DNA of 64,000 nt from Carya illinoinensis (lineage: Eukaryota > Streptophyta > Magnoliopsida > Fagales > Juglandaceae): the NCBI RefSeq assembly GCF_018687715.1, contig NC_056760.1, positions 7,663,501 to 7,727,500 on the forward strand. The letters run 5' to 3'. Each line of letters opens with the position of its first letter. Positions within the stretch are counted from its first letter, which is position 1. The notes beneath the pieces are model-generated. The model was not told the origin of the DNA, did no database searches, and saw only the letters and a list, made by a program, of their open reading frames with translations. Position numbers and translations under genes: made by a program. Below are positions 22,480-34,728 of the stretch, piece after piece.

Positions 22480-23660
22480 TTCCAAATGAATCACTTTTTT
22501 AATCTGGAAAATGACTATAGCACACCCAAATGTCTCCACCGTTGTTGTCTTTAATGTATGTACTTGGGAATCTTTTATGGATGGCTAACAACTAGATTTT
22601 TACATGTATCAATCATGAATTCCGTTGGAAATAATATCAACCTCCATTTCCCTGGGCAATGCTGCCCATTATTTCAAAATAAGTAAAGATAGTTAAGTTT
22701 ATTGGACATATTAAACTTTGCAAGGACAAAAAGAACTTCCCGGACATAGTTTTTATTGGCAGGGGTTCTATTGAGTCTTATCGAGAGTTTCCTACCTCAT
22801 ACAGTCAACAGTACATTCTTTTGGTGTCCTATTTTTTTAGTTTACTATATGTAATTGATAATTGAATGAGATCTGAAAAAATAGGATTTTGTGAAATAAG
22901 TTTTTGATATTCAGTAACTTCTATTAAAAAATAATTGCAGAAATCCGACATTTATCTGTGCATCCGCCTAGGACTTAGATCTGAAGTTCTTTTGTTTAAC
23001 ACAAGTTTATGAATTGGAGCTTTAATTTCATAACTTTTTTTTTTATCAAGCTTAAATCCATAATTAATTCTCTCTATTTGTCTAATTTTTATGATATTAT
23101 TTAATTTTATGATGGGTACAATTTTAAATACAGTTTATTCAAACTAACACACACATATATATATATATATTGTCTCTCACACCTATCAAAAAAATTGTCA
23201 ATTTTTTTTATTAAAAGTTATTATTTTTATTAAAAATTTTATCTCACCCAACTAGGTAGACGTGTACAACACGTTATCGTGACCTAGTATATATATATAT
23301 ATATGTGTGTGTAGAGAGAGAGAGAGAGGGGTAATAAACTAGGGTCTCAGGTGGTCCCGAAATAACAACTAGGGTCACAAGACACGTGGTCCAAAAATAA
23401 CAACTAATGTAGTATTAAATGTGACTGAGTAATGTGATGATTGTGTCTTCATGTGGTCCAAAAATTTAATGAAATGAAAGAGAGAGATATGATGGGTCTC
23501 ACTCACCTTAACTTTCTGAAAACAAATGAGAGAACTATGTCTAACCCCCCCAAAGGAAACCTGCATATTTATGAAAATACTTCAAGTATTTTTCTGAATT
23601 GTTCTTTCGCCACACCTTGTTGAGAGCAAGAGCATCAGATCTAAGATTTAAAATGAGTGA

Positions 23661-23703
<43 letters not shown>

Positions 23704-24194
23704 TAAAAGAAATACTTGAAGTGAGCAAGAGAAAAGAAAATGGGTAATCTCTGCAACTAATTAAGAAACTAGGCTAAACGAGTCGAGCAGTGCAGAACGG
23801 TGCTTTCATTTTGTGGGGCGATCAAAAGTATTTGTGCAGAACAGAACACATGTTGCATTGTTGCTGATATTGATTCTCGGGTAACAGTTAATACTGCATT
23901 ATTGATATTAGAGAAAGCAACTTAGGTCTCGTTTAGATACATAATTTAGATTAAATGAGATAAAATATTTTAAATAGTAATGAAATTTTTAAGTTAAGAT
24001 GAAAATAAATAATTTGTAAAAAAATATATTTAGATAGTGAGATAAGATAAGATAAGATAGTTTTTAATTTTTAGGATTTGAAAAAAGTGTGAATCCCACT
24101 ATTTTATAGAAAACCGAATTGTGTACTGTTCACATATTTGTCATTTACTATTTATGTCAGTTTTGTACTGTTCATGCACTGTTCACTGTTAATA

Positions 24195-26433
24195 TGTGAT
24201 ATCTCGTTTTTATGTATATTTTCAATGAATGAGTATTTTAATTTAATTAAAATATTAATTCTTTTTATTTTAAATTATTGTATTTAATTGGATTTAGTTA
24301 GTTATGATATTTGTTTTGTAGAGCTTTCTTAATACTATTATCGTTTTGAGTTTAAATTGTTGTATAATTTATTTTAGTTTGTTTTTGGATTTAAAATTAT
24401 GTTGTTAGTTTTTACTAGTTATTTATTATATTTTAGGTTGATGTTGTGTTTAAATTATTTTAATCGTTTTATAGCTTTTAAGATTATTTTCGTTGGATCA
24501 ATTCCTGAATTTTACTTCTTTCCTTTCTTTTTTTTTCCTTTTTTCTTTTTCTCTTCTTTTTCTTTTCTCTTTTTCTTCTTTCCTTTTTCTTCCTTTCTTT
24601 TTCTGTTTCCTTCCTGCGTGACCCAGCCCCCTCCCCCTCCCTCTCAGTCTATTTTCGTGGCACCCAGACCGCTACCATCAGCTCGCCGTGCAATGCACTG
24701 CCCCCACCGGTCGACTCCCCTCCGGCCGGTGATCACCTCCCTCAATTTTCAAGCCAACCCGTGCAGCCGTTAGCCGCCACGCATGGCATGAAGTCATGCA
24801 CCATTTCCTTCCAGCTCTGCCGTGTGCCACCCTTTGCCGTCGCCGTTGCTTCCATTTTCTTTTCCACCCACCGGCGACCTCACCCCTCCATTTTCAGCCC
24901 CCCAAACGCCGTCGTTAACTGCCACGAACACCACCCAAGTTGCACGGTTTTGTGCTCCCCACGCCGTCGTTCCTCAGTCGTTGGCCACCACTTCTTCACT
25001 ACATCATCACCGGCATCCCAACTACCTAACCCACTCAACTCCAACTCCGATCCGTTATCGGTGAAGCTCAACCAACCCACTTTCCGTTTTGGGCTTTTTG
25101 GCCTTCCACCACAATTTCCACCGCCACCCACGGCCAACTTTCACTTCCACTAGTTTCATAAATACCTCCAAGTCATTCCCTATCAATCCCAAGTCTTGGT
25201 TTGTCCCCGTTCAAAAGTGGGTATTTTACAACTCACGGCCACAGTGTATTTTACACTGTTACGTTGCTTTTTTTTCGCTGTTTACAACTCATTGATCCTT
25301 CGAAAATTATTATATAGCGCTGTAAGTATTTTTCAAGTTTTCTTTTAGATTAAAATATATCTTTGCTTTAACAATAAATTGTGACTGTTTAGTTACTCCG
25401 GACTGAGTCCGAGGAGTCGGGGGTCGGATAGATTTGAGGATGGAGTTATTTATGTTTGGTTGATATTGATATTTGTTGAAAATTTTGTGCCTTGATGTTT
25501 GTATTGTATAGTGCATGCATGTTCATGTTTAAAAAGGGAAAACTAGGTTTTCGTGTAATTGCATACATGTACATGTGTTTGTAAAATGAAAACTGAGCTT
25601 GTAAGCAAGAAATGATTTATGGTATATGTGAATGATTGGATTGACTGGTTTGAGTCAGAGACACGTGTAGGGATGGTGGTAAGCAGGGATGGTGGTAGAG
25701 TCCCGCCTGCGATTTCCGCCTACAGTGCAAGCGACGTAGGGATGGTGGTAAGCAGAGACGGTGGTAGAATCCCGCCTGTGATTCCTGCCTACGGTGCACG
25801 CGTAGGGATGGTGGTAGAGTCCCGCCTGCGATTCCCGCCTACAGTGCTATGATGGTTTGGTTTTTGGGCCATTATTTGGGATAATGGCAAGGTTATGTTT
25901 AAAGGGAATGTTTTGGCCAAAATGAGATTTTTGGCGTGCGTGAAAAATGTGGACGTTTGGGATATATGTATATGGCATCATTTTCATGCATATTGTTATG
26001 GCATGAATGTATTTTCTATCTTGAGGTTTGCTTGGTTTATTACTTACCTGCGGTACCATTTTAGAACTGTAGATTTTGATGCAGAGTTTGAGGAGGATGA
26101 GGCTGAGCCCGAAGAAGCGGTTTCACCAGAGTATTGACCTGGAGTCTTTATGTCAAAAAATATATCTCTATTAGCTTTTATGCCTTGTATTTTGGTTTTG
26201 AACCAGTATTTGATACTTGTAATATTTTATTATGTGTGTTTTAAACGAGTTTGTATTTAAACAAAAAAATTATGGTACTTAGTTATAAGACTTTTTATCC
26301 GCTGTGCAATTTTATTGCACACTTGTTGCATGTACACACACTTGGTACTTGGCGATAAGATGATGACCCGTGTTCTCATTATCCCGAGGCTTCGATTTCC
26401 ACATGTCCATATGTGGGAGTTGGGGGCATCACA
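24195..26433 (+). mobile_element. Solo LTR of a long-LTR retrotransposon, 2,239 bp
   Basis: It starts TGTGAT and ends ATCACA, a perfect 6-bp inverted terminus with TG...CA. It is flanked by the 5-bp target duplication TAATA at 24190-24194 and 26434-26438. No primer-binding site, internal domain or second LTR is present, so it is the product of recombination between two LTRs. It contains a pyrimidine-rich stretch (24510-24620), a GC-rich open but domain-less region (24620-25160) and a 66-bp tandem repeat. Its length points to a Ty3/gypsy-type element; the lineage is not determined. Confidence 0.8.
25667..25848 (+). repeat. 66-69 bp tandem repeat inside the solo LTR
   Basis: Units begin at 25667, 25736 and 25802, the last one shortened. 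Each carries GTAGGGATGGTGGTA, TCCCGCCTG and CGCCTAC-type segments. The repeated open frame it creates is a by-product of the unit length and does not support a protein. Confidence 0.75.
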
Positions 26434-26821
26434 TAATAATTGTTTATTTAAGTTGATGTTTTTAAAATTGAGAGATAAAATATAGTGTATTTGGGTAGAA
26501 AAAATTACTATACAATACATATGTGATGAAAATATCTTATCTGTATTGTGTATCTAAACTGGGGCTTAGTCTAGCCAATCTAATAACAACCTATCAAACA
26601 TCTCAATGATTTTATTAAAAAAAATAAAATAAAAGGGCCTATCAAGAGTTTTGGCTGTATTTAAGGCTACTTTTTTTTTTTAATACTTCCTAAACATTTT
26701 TCATTAGTTCTATTTATATCATACTTACGCATTGTTTGGATTAATATCTTCTTAACTTATCTCATTTTATGAAATTAATAAAAAATAATTCAAGTACTTT
26801 TCTAGTATCAAGTTGAATTAT

Positions 26822-27697
26822 GTGTATCTCAGAAGGAGATGATGTTGATATTTTAGATGATTCTAGCATCGATGAAGCTGAAAATTTTGAAGACGATATC
26901 ATTTTCATATGTGGAGCCGTATGTGAGGCTACAGTTTGACAATTTAGAGGATGCACATAGTTATTATAAAGCCTTCTCCAGACGAACTGGTTTTAACATT
27001 CAAATAAACTATACTCAATTGCCAAATATAAACAGATCATTAATTGGAGTAGAGTATGTGTACTCAAGAAAAGGATTACGTCACCATAATTCTAAACTTA
27101 AAGAGAGAGCAAAACCCAAAGTTACAGAAATAAAGTGTGGGTGTACTCTAGCATAATCATGAGTTGTTTGACACTCAGAAGTATAAGTTTGCTTCATAGG
27201 CATAGACGGGTGACGCAAGCACAAAAGAATTTAATAGACATGCTAAATAAGTTGGGGATACCAATAAGGAAAATAATGTCCATGTTGAGTAAGAAATCAG
27301 GTGATGATTATAATGTTAGTTGCATTGCTAAGGACGTTAGTTGCATTGCTAAGGACATTTAGAATTACTTAGACAATCAAAGGATACAACTTCTTGAAGA
27401 GGGAGACACACAAAAGTTATACGCTTACTTTTTGGAAAGTGAACGTAATAATCCAAAATTTGTGTATTCGATTCAAGTTGATGAGAAAGGGTCAATGGGG
27501 AATTACTTTTGGGTAGATGCTAGATCAAGGACCACATACCAATATTTTGGAGATGTTGTTACGTTTGATGCTACGTATCTCACAAATCACTACAAGATGC
27601 TCTTTGTTTTGTTCATTGAAGTTAATCATCATCATTCATCTGTGATATTTGGATGTGCGTTACTTATAAATGAGACAATCAAGTTTGGTTTATATTA
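26822..27697 (+). pseudogene. FAR1/FHY3-related (Mutator-like transposase-derived) gene fragment, frameshifted
   Basis: An acidic N-terminal part (26822-26905) is followed after a frameshift by a FAR1 DNA-binding domain start (YVRLQFDNLEDAHSYYKAF, then RRTGFNIQI). A second frameshift near 27140 leads into a block with HRRVTQAQKNLIDMLNK, and an in-frame TAG stands at 27360. The frame then resumes into the MULE transposase region (FVYSIQVDEKG..., YFGDVVTFDATYLTNHYKM, FGCALLINET) and ends abruptly at 27695-27697. The usual rest of the transposase domain and the SWIM zinc finger are absent. FAR1-type proteins are light-signalling transcription factors derived from MULE transposases. This copy cannot encode one. 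A 21-bp direct duplication lies at 27315-27356. Confidence 0.8.
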
Positions 27698-30600
27698 ACA
27701 ACATCACAATAAATCACCACGTCACAATTAGTCTGATTAAGAGATGTGTATAATATCTAAGAGTTCAAAAGATGTGTATATATCTAAAAGATCAAGCATA
27801 ACTAGATGTAAATATGATTCTCATCTCTTTTCTAGTCGTAAAGTCTTTTACAAATACAACTTGAATGTAGTCTGCAACAACCCACGTGCACTAATTCAAA
27901 AAATAAATACAACTTGATAAGTCAAGGAAAAAATATAGTTGCAAACATAATTGTACACTAATCTGTACATCAATGTGATGTGATTGGTCAAAAAGTAGAT
28001 TTTATTGAAAATAGTGTTAATTTAAATTTTAAGTATGAATGAATCAGTATTGGTACACAGATTAGTATGCGACTGTGCTTGTATATAGCAAAACTCTAAG
28101 TCAAGTATATCTTAATGTAGCATTAAAAGAGTTACATTATCATTGATTTTAAAATTAAAAGCTTAAACTAACTGATAATGCAATAAATAAAACCCAAGAC
28201 GCAATCAATGCACTTTTGTACTTCTTCATTGATTGAAATTTTGCTGTTCTATTCTTGCACATTCAGATGCTATCATTTCATTTCTTCGTAGTGTTAATTC
28301 TAAGGTTCACATACAACAATCTAGTTGTTTCATTTCACGATCAACCCATTCAAAAAATGCATACTATTTTTTAACCTTATAATATGGTCAATTCAAAAAT
28401 TGATGACTAAAACTTTTTGGATTGTCCGATGTCCACGTTTTGGAGAGAATGACGCAATAACATTGCAGTCTTTATACTAAGATCACTTCATCTCCTGCCC
28501 TCAGAGATTGTAAGCTAGATATGTGTCTCCTCCACTATTTTCTATATTGCTGCAAAGAAAAAGAAGATACTCCATCAACTATTGTTGCTCCGGGTCCAAA
28601 ATACTTAGTGAATATAAAAGGCCAGCGAACCAACATGTCATGGCACTCAGATTTTATTTTTGGAACATTTCATGTTTTCTATGCTCATCTTTAAAAATTT
28701 CTAGCATGGCACTCAGAGAAAAACATCCCCACAACTCAGCTCAATCTCCACTCAAACAAACAAAACAAAGAATATTGGAAAAAAAAAAAAACCAAAAACA
28801 AAGGCTATTTCCTTGGCAGGTTTTATATAGAGCCTGAAGGGGAATTCTTTTCATACATATCCCTTCAAAATATTCCAAATTTACACTGATTTCAATTCAA
28901 ACATCTTCAAATTCTCTGTTTGGGTTTACAAACATTTCTAAAGCTGCTAAGGAAAGTGCCTTCAAAGTTCTAAAAAACTTTTTCATTTAAACCAATGTCA
29001 TCTATTGCCTATAACCTACTTCGAAGGGAAGGGCATTGAGGAAAGCCTCTCCATGAGATGGCATTGTTTGCAGACCACTAATGAGATTCATATCAAGAAA
29101 ACAAGAAAAAATTTTCATCCAACATTTAAGTAAAAATGAATAAACTTAACAAGACAGTGAATCAGATAGAAGATAAATGAAGAATAAACTTTAAAATGAA
29201 TCTCTACTGCTCAAGAATCATATCTAAACATTTGACTTAAGAGGGATATACAACCACTCCCATACAATAAAGTGACGATGACCATTCTCAACACATGAGA
29301 CATAACTTGTACAAAAGTTGTATCTACATCTTCTTTACCCATGCATTGCTAGGGAAACAATTTATACAACAACTATAATTTAAAGTGGCTATATATAAAG
29401 ACCCCATTGCACAATAAACAAATAAACAACATAATCATAGATACACGGATTCAAGTAAAATAGATGTGCAAAATTCATAATATATGGATTCAAATAAACA
29501 TAATCGATCATAGATGGATTTTCGCATCCGACATGCCCTAAATAAATCGGCCCTAAATCTAGAATGCATATGTTACGGGGCTCATGGAGGAAAATTAGAG
29601 AAGGGTAAAGGAAGGAGCCTGAGGTTCGGCAGAGGCCATTGCATATGAATTTACTGCAACCAACTAGAATCGTAACAGCATGGTAAACAAAATCCACAAT
29701 GCATGAATATATTCCCTAACTAAATCGATCCTAAATTGACCCTAAATTCAGAATGCATAATAAACAAAACAAACTTATAGGTTAAAAAATGAAATAATAT
29801 TAATGAAGGGGGTACATGATGATGTATCAGTGATTTGTATCACTGGCACAAATTTCCCCTAAAAATAGGAAATTATTTCTGTTTTATGTGGTTTAAGTGT
29901 AAGTCGGTGAAGACGATGCTAAGAAACGAGTGCCTCGATCGACTACTGCGTGGAACTTCTTCCCTGGGAAAGTGCTTTTGAGTGTAGAAAATTGCAGTAA
30001 AGTATTTGAGAGATATTTGAACCCTTTTGGGGCATACAAATATGCTATATCCTAAAAACAAAAAGAACGATACAACGGACCGACGACCCTTACAATTCTC
30101 TGTTCTTTCAAATTTGAAATTGGCTCTATAAATAAATAGCCGTTGGAAGTTTGTAGAGTCCCCAATTCTGTCTTGGCAGAATCTCAAATGTAGTCGTTCC
30201 TATACCAATGCGGTTTCGTGCGGACACCATGATCTGACAGATCCAATTTGCTGTCTCGTAAACAACTTATTCGACTTCCAAACAACTTTTTATTGATAGA
30301 CTAGAGTTGACGAATTCGTTTATTCTTATTGGGTGGACTTAGCAAACAAAAACAAAAAGTAATATTGAGTGCCACTCCCAAACACCATACGCACACATAA
30401 CAGGATCGAAGGATACACTACAGTTAGACGGCTTTTTGTTGTTCCTTTCCGATATTCATTGCATTCTTTATACACTGCAGTTAACTTAATGACCATCATT
30501 CCTAAGTGCATGGACAGGTGTTAAATTGTATTATTATGATTACTCATCATTTATATTTCACTGCCTTTATAACGAATTGGATCAAATATATCAATTTATT

Positions 30601-30782
30601 AGGAATAGATTATGTGGCTTTGCAAGAATAAAGTTCTATTCTATGCAATATATATAGCTATAGATGATAATGCGAACTGAGAGCCTCTCTAATTGACTGA
30701 TCAAATTGAATGATATAATGCAGAGAGATAGAGGCTCGCAATGATTGCTCTACTGTACATTAATGTCAACATACCCTATAAT
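27698..30782. other. Intergenic region, no gene seen
   Basis: Between the FAR1 pseudogene and the 3' end of UAH. Apart from the family B element at 27936-28094 I see only low-complexity, AT-rich sequence with short open frames that lack family features. Confidence 0.45.
27936..28094 (+). repeat. Dispersed small inverted-repeat element, family B copy 3
   Basis: The left arm contains TTGTACACTAATCTGTACAT and the right arm GGTACACAGATTAGTATGCG, which are imperfect inverted repeats. The central part is GTGATTGGTCAAAAAGTAG. This is the best-preserved copy of the family in the window. Confidence 0.65.
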
Positions 30783-33700
30783 TTACATGTGTGTCTCTAG
30801 AAAAGCCAAGAGTGCCAAACCAGCAGCCCAAACATCATCGTCCAATACGTGCTCTGCAGGGGAATGACTTACGCCTCCACGACAGCGGACAAAAAGCATC
30901 CCAACCTGTTCCAATTTTTGCATATTATTACCACAAAACACAAGGTATGGATGGTACCTCTTGAAAAATGTGAGTGAAGCAAAAGAGAACAAACCTGTGT
31001 TAAATGATGCATGGCCAGTGCATCATGTCCTGCGCCACTCATTAAAGCAGGTATCTGTTCTTGAATCTCACCTGCCATTTTCTTGAGTGCAGAATAAGCT
31101 GCAGACTTAAGCTGAGAACTCAACTCAGAATCACAAGTCACCGCATTGGCATCATGCTGAAATGGTACACAGAAAACTCAGTTATTTGGTTATTCTTGTA
31201 GCAAAAGAAGTTCAGAGACATGAAAGTCCCACACCTTACGGTCAATGACACAAGAAACTGATCGCCTTTCACATATTTGATAAATCTGTTTAGATAATTC
31301 ATAAATAACTGCCTCACGTCCCAAGTCATCCATTGCTCGTAAATCCACCGTGAATGTCACCTGCATCCGAGGTTCATTTTCACGTCAGCTAACAATAAAG
31401 TAGTCCAATTTGGGCTTCATTGATAAAGCTCTTACCTGGCCAGGAATGACATTACTTGCACTTGGCCATGTTGATATCTCTCCAACAGTGCAGACAAGAG
31501 AACTGGAAAGTGATTCCACTGTGATGTCATTGCAATGACTATCATAACTAAGAAAATCTTTAGGATTTTTACAAAGGCTTTCCAACAATACAATTAGTTC
31601 AGCAGCGGCTGTCATGGGATCCTGACGCATTGACATAGGGACGGTTCCTGCATGCCCCTGTGAACCTCTCACAGTAACCTGCAATTGTGCATTTGGACTG
31701 CTTGGTAGCGAAATTTTGAACTGTGAAAAGTTTTGTTTGTTTTAATGAAAAATATTTTGACATGATTTTGAAATCAATACAGGAACTGTTTTGTATACCT
31801 TCAGTCGTGTCTGTCCGGCTATGCCTTTAACCACACCAAGAGGAAACCCAAGCCATTCTAATACAGGTCCCTGTTCAATATGAATCTGCAGCATCGAACC
31901 AATATGGGGAGCACAACATGCACTCAGAATGCTAGGAACTAAAAGAACTAAGCTTATAGATGAACTCGAGGGCATACAGTATAGGCTTGTTCTCAAGATA
32001 ATTGGTGTAGGCTGTTATACCTCAATATAACCCCAGACAGATCGTGGGTCATACTTGAGCTGTAACAGGTTTTTCTCTGTGATTTGTATGGAGTTCTTCT
32101 CAAGAGCCTCTTGCACTGTCAAACCACTGAACAAGGATTATGCATGAATATATTGATAATAAACAGCTGAATCATGAGTATCTATAAGCTTCAAGTTGCT
32201 CGAGGGAACCTCTTATCAGATATTTGCAAGGCTGTAACTGGTAGAATACCAGCTACAGCGGCACTGCCCAAGAAAGTAGACTGAAACCTCACTCCCTCCT
32301 CATCACTAAATGCAATCACCTGTATCACAAATTTATGACATCCTTGATCAGAATTGTTCCATAGGCACCACATCTAACATTCAAATATAAAATTTAGAAT
32401 AAAAACAGATTATAGTGCAGCAAAAGCAGCTCAGGAAAATGAATGGGTCTGCATTAATTAAAGTTCTAGCTGAATCCGATTACTTAAAAATAAGAACTGC
32501 TCTATTCACACATGTCAGAGATTAGGTCTCTCCAAAATCTGCTTTTGATCAGTGACCTCACTTATATTGTTAAATGTCCAATAATCAATTCCTTTATTCC
32601 TTCATGGTCTTCTATTTTATATGGGGAATTGGGGATATTTTTCCCAGGATATGTTTCTGGACAGATTTTATCACGTATCGTATAAAATTCCATCAGAATC
32701 ATCTCACATGCATGTCCAGATAAGACAGTAATGTATACTTCGGAAAATACTCCAGTGAATGATGACATATGGTGAGCTTTCCATTTCAAAGTAAATCTGT
32801 GGCAAGACTCCTCTTTAAATTCAATCATTCACAAGTCATATCACTCGTGATAATGTTTCAAAGCAGATATTTCACTGACCTCAACTGGACGCCTTAGTTT
32901 TCCCAATGTCTCATTGGTATATAAAACCTTCAGTGCAGATAATGCACTGATTACTCCCAACGAGCCATCAAATATCCCAGCATCAACAACAGTATCCTGT
33001 TATGAAGGAGGATTCTCCACAATTAATACTGATGAACTCTCTCTTTTTGTCAATGTGTTCTCTAGAGTGTGTTCCTTTGTATGAAGAGTAAAGATTAAAC
33101 TAAAATGAGAAAATGGGAAAAATAAAAGCATCACCAAGTGAGATCCAATCAACAGAGCCTCAGCACTTGCATTCATTCCCTCAACTCGGCCATGTACATT
33201 GCCCATCTGGTCTACCCATCTGCAAATGAACATAAACATCAGTTTGAGTTTCCAAATCCTTGTTTACAACAGAAAAAGGTAGAAAGCTAACGTTCTTAAG
33301 CCAGCATCCTCCATCCATCCACGGATAATGTTTCCTGCCCTCACAGAAGCTGGGCTCATGAACGTCCTCTCAAGATAGCCATCTGCATCACTTACCTGTT
33401 TATCCAGACTACAACATTAACATTTAAGATCACCCAAAGTATATAATATGCATCCAAATCAAACCAGTAAAGCAAAGGGAAATCTGGTGCTGCGACTTGG
33501 GTTTAAATTTGAGTAGGATGACTGTGTGTGAAGTATTCACTGACACCTCTAAATGCAATTTAACCCTTTGGCTAGTCATTAGATTATAAAGAAACATTGA
33601 CAGTTGAGGGTTCAACTATTGGGCACACGTGACATGATTAATGTTATGGGGAGATGCAGACTCCGGTCAAATTGGGTGAGAAAATGGCATTGATAACCTG

Positions 33701-34728
33701 GCCTGTGTTTGCAAAAGGTGGATTCCTGATTTCTTTTTGACAGCGAAAACTTTATCATCAATTTCATATAATTTATCACGGAAAAAGTATATAGTCTAGA
33801 AATATATCCATATAAGCGTTTTGAACATATTCAATGGAAATTTTCAAAATACTGGCAAATAATCAAGGAGGTTAAACTGTGCCAGATCTTTTTCGAATCC
33901 CACTAACAGCTGGGATGATGGTAAACTAGTTCTCAAAATCACACACACACCACATTGCTACTGTAGCCACTGGCATAAGCTTTAGCTCTGAAGTAGCAGT
34001 AGTTATGATGACAATATTAATAATAGCAGTAGTACTTTGAGGCGAATTACATCAGAAATTGAAGTTTGGGCTCGAATTTGGTACCTTTCCAAGCTCATCA
34101 AGCCTTGCCACTGCCTCATCCCTTAGAATTTCGCGAAACAAATCGCCCCTGCTGCTTCTTTCCGCATCATCTACGAAACAAATTCATTTCCATCGTCATG
34201 ACCACTGATAGCTGTAAATCAAATTATCCCAATTACCATTGTAACCGTCACCATCACCACCATCGTAACACAGAAAGATCCTGTAACTTATTGACGTGGT
34301 CAGTATTCAAAACTCGACATTACTGTCGCTTTCTTGGGTTCCAATGCAGAACAAACCGTCGATTTCAATCAGAAGTAGAATCATAGTTAAATTAAATTTT
34401 TTTTTTTTTTAAATATGAGACATAATAAGCAAAAATCTGACCATTCAAAAAAGAATAATTTTATTGTTCAATGAAAAAGTCAAACATACAAACTCGGTGT
34501 GAATATTCCTTGTTCTTATATACACCGGTCCCATATCCATAAACATAAAGTGGTCTATCTGGATTTATTTTTTCTGTTTTCTTTTCGATAGGAAAGAGAC
34601 GATTGAAAGGGAACGAAAGAAGGAACCGAGGGATCGAAAATACCAGAGAAGATGAAAGCGGAAGCAGCAGCAGTAGATAACAGAGAGAGCACCAATAAAT
34701 ATTGTTTTGTATGAGGAGAAATTGCCAT
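30783..34728 (-). CDS. UAH: Ureidoglycolate amidohydrolase, 12 exons, 477 aa
   Basis: Last step of plant purine/ureide breakdown in the ER: ureidoglycolate to glyoxylate, ammonia and CO2, Mn2+-dependent. Exons: 34728-34644, 34170-34085, 33395-33292, 33219-33135, 32996-32880, 32319-32210, 32126-32021, 31885-31799, 31678-31436, 31360-31235, 31156-30995 and 30905-30783, all GT-AG with matching phases, giving 477 aa, the family's usual length. Residues 1-28 form a hydrophobic ER signal. RDEAVARLDELGK leads into the M20 peptidase-like fold. Metal ligands fit the amidohydrolase pattern: GSHLDT (His119), GIFDG (Asp130), SDEEG (Glu166), HIEQG (His233) and SHSP (His451). GQTRLKVTVRGSQGHAGT (from about 252) opens the lid/dimer domain. 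The alternative, allantoate amidohydrolase (AAH), is a close relative; GNVHGRVEG and the overall exon reading fit UAH better. No defect is seen. Confidence 0.92.

Larger units (their letters stand above)
20482..23287 (+). mobile_element. Second Helitron-like element of the same family, interrupted near its 5' end
   Basis: Joining the bases just before the first Helitron (TCTATTATA from 16199) to those after it gives a second 5' terminus, with TAAGTGGAAATCCG and then TTTTACCCTTAGTT, colinear with the start of the first element (TAAGCGGCAATCCG, TTTTACCCTTAGTT). A candidate 3' end with a small hairpin (CACGTTATCGTG) and CTAG followed by T lies at 23270-23287. That hairpin is weak and close to the CTAG, so the 3' limit is uncertain. 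The interior has CT-rich exon-like sequence at 20640-21000 but no coherent gene. Confidence 0.35.
23926..26570 (+). mobile_element. Inverted-repeat (MITE-like) element, family A, split by a solo LTR
   Basis: The left end CGTTTAGATACATAATTTAG and the reverse complement of the right end (CAGTTTAGATACACAATACA) form terminal inverted repeats. CTTA (possibly CTTAG) flanks both ends as a candidate target duplication. The element spans 23926-24194 and 26434-26570, only about 0.4 kb, and is separated by the 2.2-kb solo LTR. The interior matches the other family A repeats of the window. Confidence 0.55.

Noticed and set aside
24399..25295. Proline/serine-rich open frames, both strands
   Set aside because: They lie wholly within the solo LTR, are driven by pyrimidine-rich composition and show no domain.
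25619..25852. Repetitive open frame with GMVVSRDGG-type units
   Set aside because: A by-product of a 66-69 bp tandem repeat whose length is near a multiple of three; part of the solo LTR.
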